From Cryobacterium frigoriphilum (GTDB lineage Bacteria > Actinomycetota > Actinomycetes > Actinomycetales > Microbacteriaceae), in NCBI RefSeq assembly GCF_004403305.1, contig NZ_SOHE01000021.1, forward strand, positions 28,420 to 78,842: 50,423 nt of DNA, written 5' to 3'. The position numbers were made by a program, and so were the translations under genes. Shown here piece by piece: positions 49,693 through 50,423 of the stretch (the stretch's first letter is position 1; each line of letters begins with the position of its first letter). The notes under the pieces were generated by a model, which was not told where the DNA came from, ran no database searches, and saw only the letters and a list, made by a program, of their open reading frames with translations.

Positions 49693-50423
49693 ATGTGGAT
49701 ACCCGGTGTGCTCGTGGCAGCCGCCGCGGCCCTCATCGCCTGGGGCGTGCACTCACTCGTGCCAGCCCTCCCCCTGCTCACCCTGGCCGTCGCGCTCGGA
49801 ATCGTCGCCGGGCAGCTGCCCCTACTGCGTGCGCTGCTCGGCGGAGTGTGGGCGCCGGGCCTCGAGGTCGCCGGGGTACGTTTCATGCGGCTCGGCATCG
49901 TGCTGCTCGGGCTGGGCCTGAGCCTCACGGACATCGCCGACCTCGGCTGGGTCGGCATCGTCAGCACGGTCGCGATTGTGCTCGGCACCTTCGGCGGCAC
50001 CTGGTGGTTGGGCCGTCGGCTGGGCCTGCCCGGTCACCAACCGTTGCTCATCGCCACCGGATTCTCGGTCTGCGGCGCGTCGGCGATCGGTGCGATGAGC
50101 GGCGCCATCGGAGCGAAGAAGACGGATGCCGCGGTGCCGGTCGCCCTCGTGACCCTCTGCGGAACCCTCGCCATTGCCGTGTTGCCGGTGCTGTGGCATC
50201 CGCTCGGGCTCTCCAGCCTGCAATTCGGCCACTGGGTCGGAGCGAGTGTGCACGACGTGGGCCAGGTCGTCGCGACCGCTCAGATCGCCGGCCCGGCGGC
50301 CCTCGCGGTGGCCGTCGTCGTCAAACTGACCCGGGTACTCATGCTCGCCCCGATCGTGACCGTGGCCGCCGTCATCGCCCGCCGCGCGACGGCCGCGACG
50401 CCCGCCGCGCCGCCCGCACCCGG
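49693..50423 (+). CDS. UPF0324/YeiH-family membrane protein (3' truncated by window end)
   Basis: The frame runs 243 codons with no stop to the window edge. The translation has eight or so hydrophobic segments and the family's signature pieces: an FMRLGIVLLGLGLSL segment, CGASAIGAMSGAIGAKKTD, and SVHDVGQVVATAQ. Members are annotated as putative sulfate or other anion exporters, but function is poorly established. The residues seen are about 70-75% of the usual length of about 340. The 5-bp microsatellite lies just upstream of its promoter. Confidence 0.85.
   Translation, partial: MWIPGVLVAAAAALIAWGVHSLVPALPLLTLAVALGIVAGQLPLLRALLGGVWAPGLEVAGVRFMRLGIVLLGLGLSLTDIADLGWVGIVSTVAIVLGTFGGTWWLGRRLGLPGHQPLLIATGFSVCGASAIGAMSGAIGAKKTDAAVPVALVTLCGTLAIAVLPVLWHPLGLSSLQFGHWVGASVHDVGQVVATAQIAGPAALAVAVVVKLTRVLMLAPIVTVAAVIARRATAATPAAPPAP

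Overview
The window is G+C-rich DNA (roughly two-thirds G+C by eye) from the chromosome of an actinobacterium, most likely Microbacteriaceae or a close relative. Support comes from the gene neighbourhoods (metG-tatD-rsmA-ispE-ABC-F; glmU-prs; rplY-pth-mfd; rsmI divergent from a protein mannosyltransferase), GTG starts, the absence of outer-membrane genes, apparent leaderless promoters, and a strongly over-represented word, CGGATGCC. The family-level placement is inference. I see no phage genes, transposases, rRNA or CRISPR.

Layout. 1-7.6 kb: a 46-bp repeat array, mazG, nhaA, mfd, two 87-bp elements with palindromic ends, pth and rplY. 7.8-15.4 kb: a gluconate/idonate catabolic locus, with a FadR-type GntR regulator, an alpha/beta hydrolase, idnD, idnO, gntP and gntK in a tightly coupled run, and gnd divergent from it. 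15.4-20.4 kb: a repeat-rich convergent gap with terminators, an APC permease, a small membrane protein, prs, glmU and tRNA-Gln(TTG). 20.5-34.9 kb: a MarR regulator, then one long minus-strand pst locus. 35.1-37.9 kb: the methionine importer metQ-metN-metI. 38-48.3 kb: an ABC-F protein, ispE, a DUF4287-like protein, an array of 19-bp repeats, rsmA, tatD, metG, rsmI and a PMT-family mannosyltransferase. 48.4 kb to the end: a membrane fatty-acid desaturase and a truncated UPF0324/YeiH gene.

The unusual system is the pst locus at 20977-34917. Transcribed right to left it reads: small hypothetical (possibly DUF1508-like), pstC, pstA, pstS, a 929-aa PBP-like surface protein, a second stand-alone PBP-like secreted protein, a WxL-like secreted protein, a DUF916-like membrane protein, an LASTG-signal surface protein, a sortase-E-like membrane protein whose catalytic His and Cys are both replaced, and finally pstB. 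The transporter ATPase is thus separated from its permeases by about 10 kb of cell-surface genes. Several junctions overlap (ATGA or TAATG), and three TTCA motifs spaced exactly 22 bp apart lie upstream, resembling a PHO box. My inference is a phosphate-regulated surface assembly built around Pst. Its physical function cannot be read from sequence alone.

The gluconate locus is easier to interpret: GntP imports gluconate, IdnD and IdnO interconvert idonate, 5-ketogluconate and gluconate, GntK makes 6-phosphogluconate, and Gnd feeds it into the pentose phosphate pathway.
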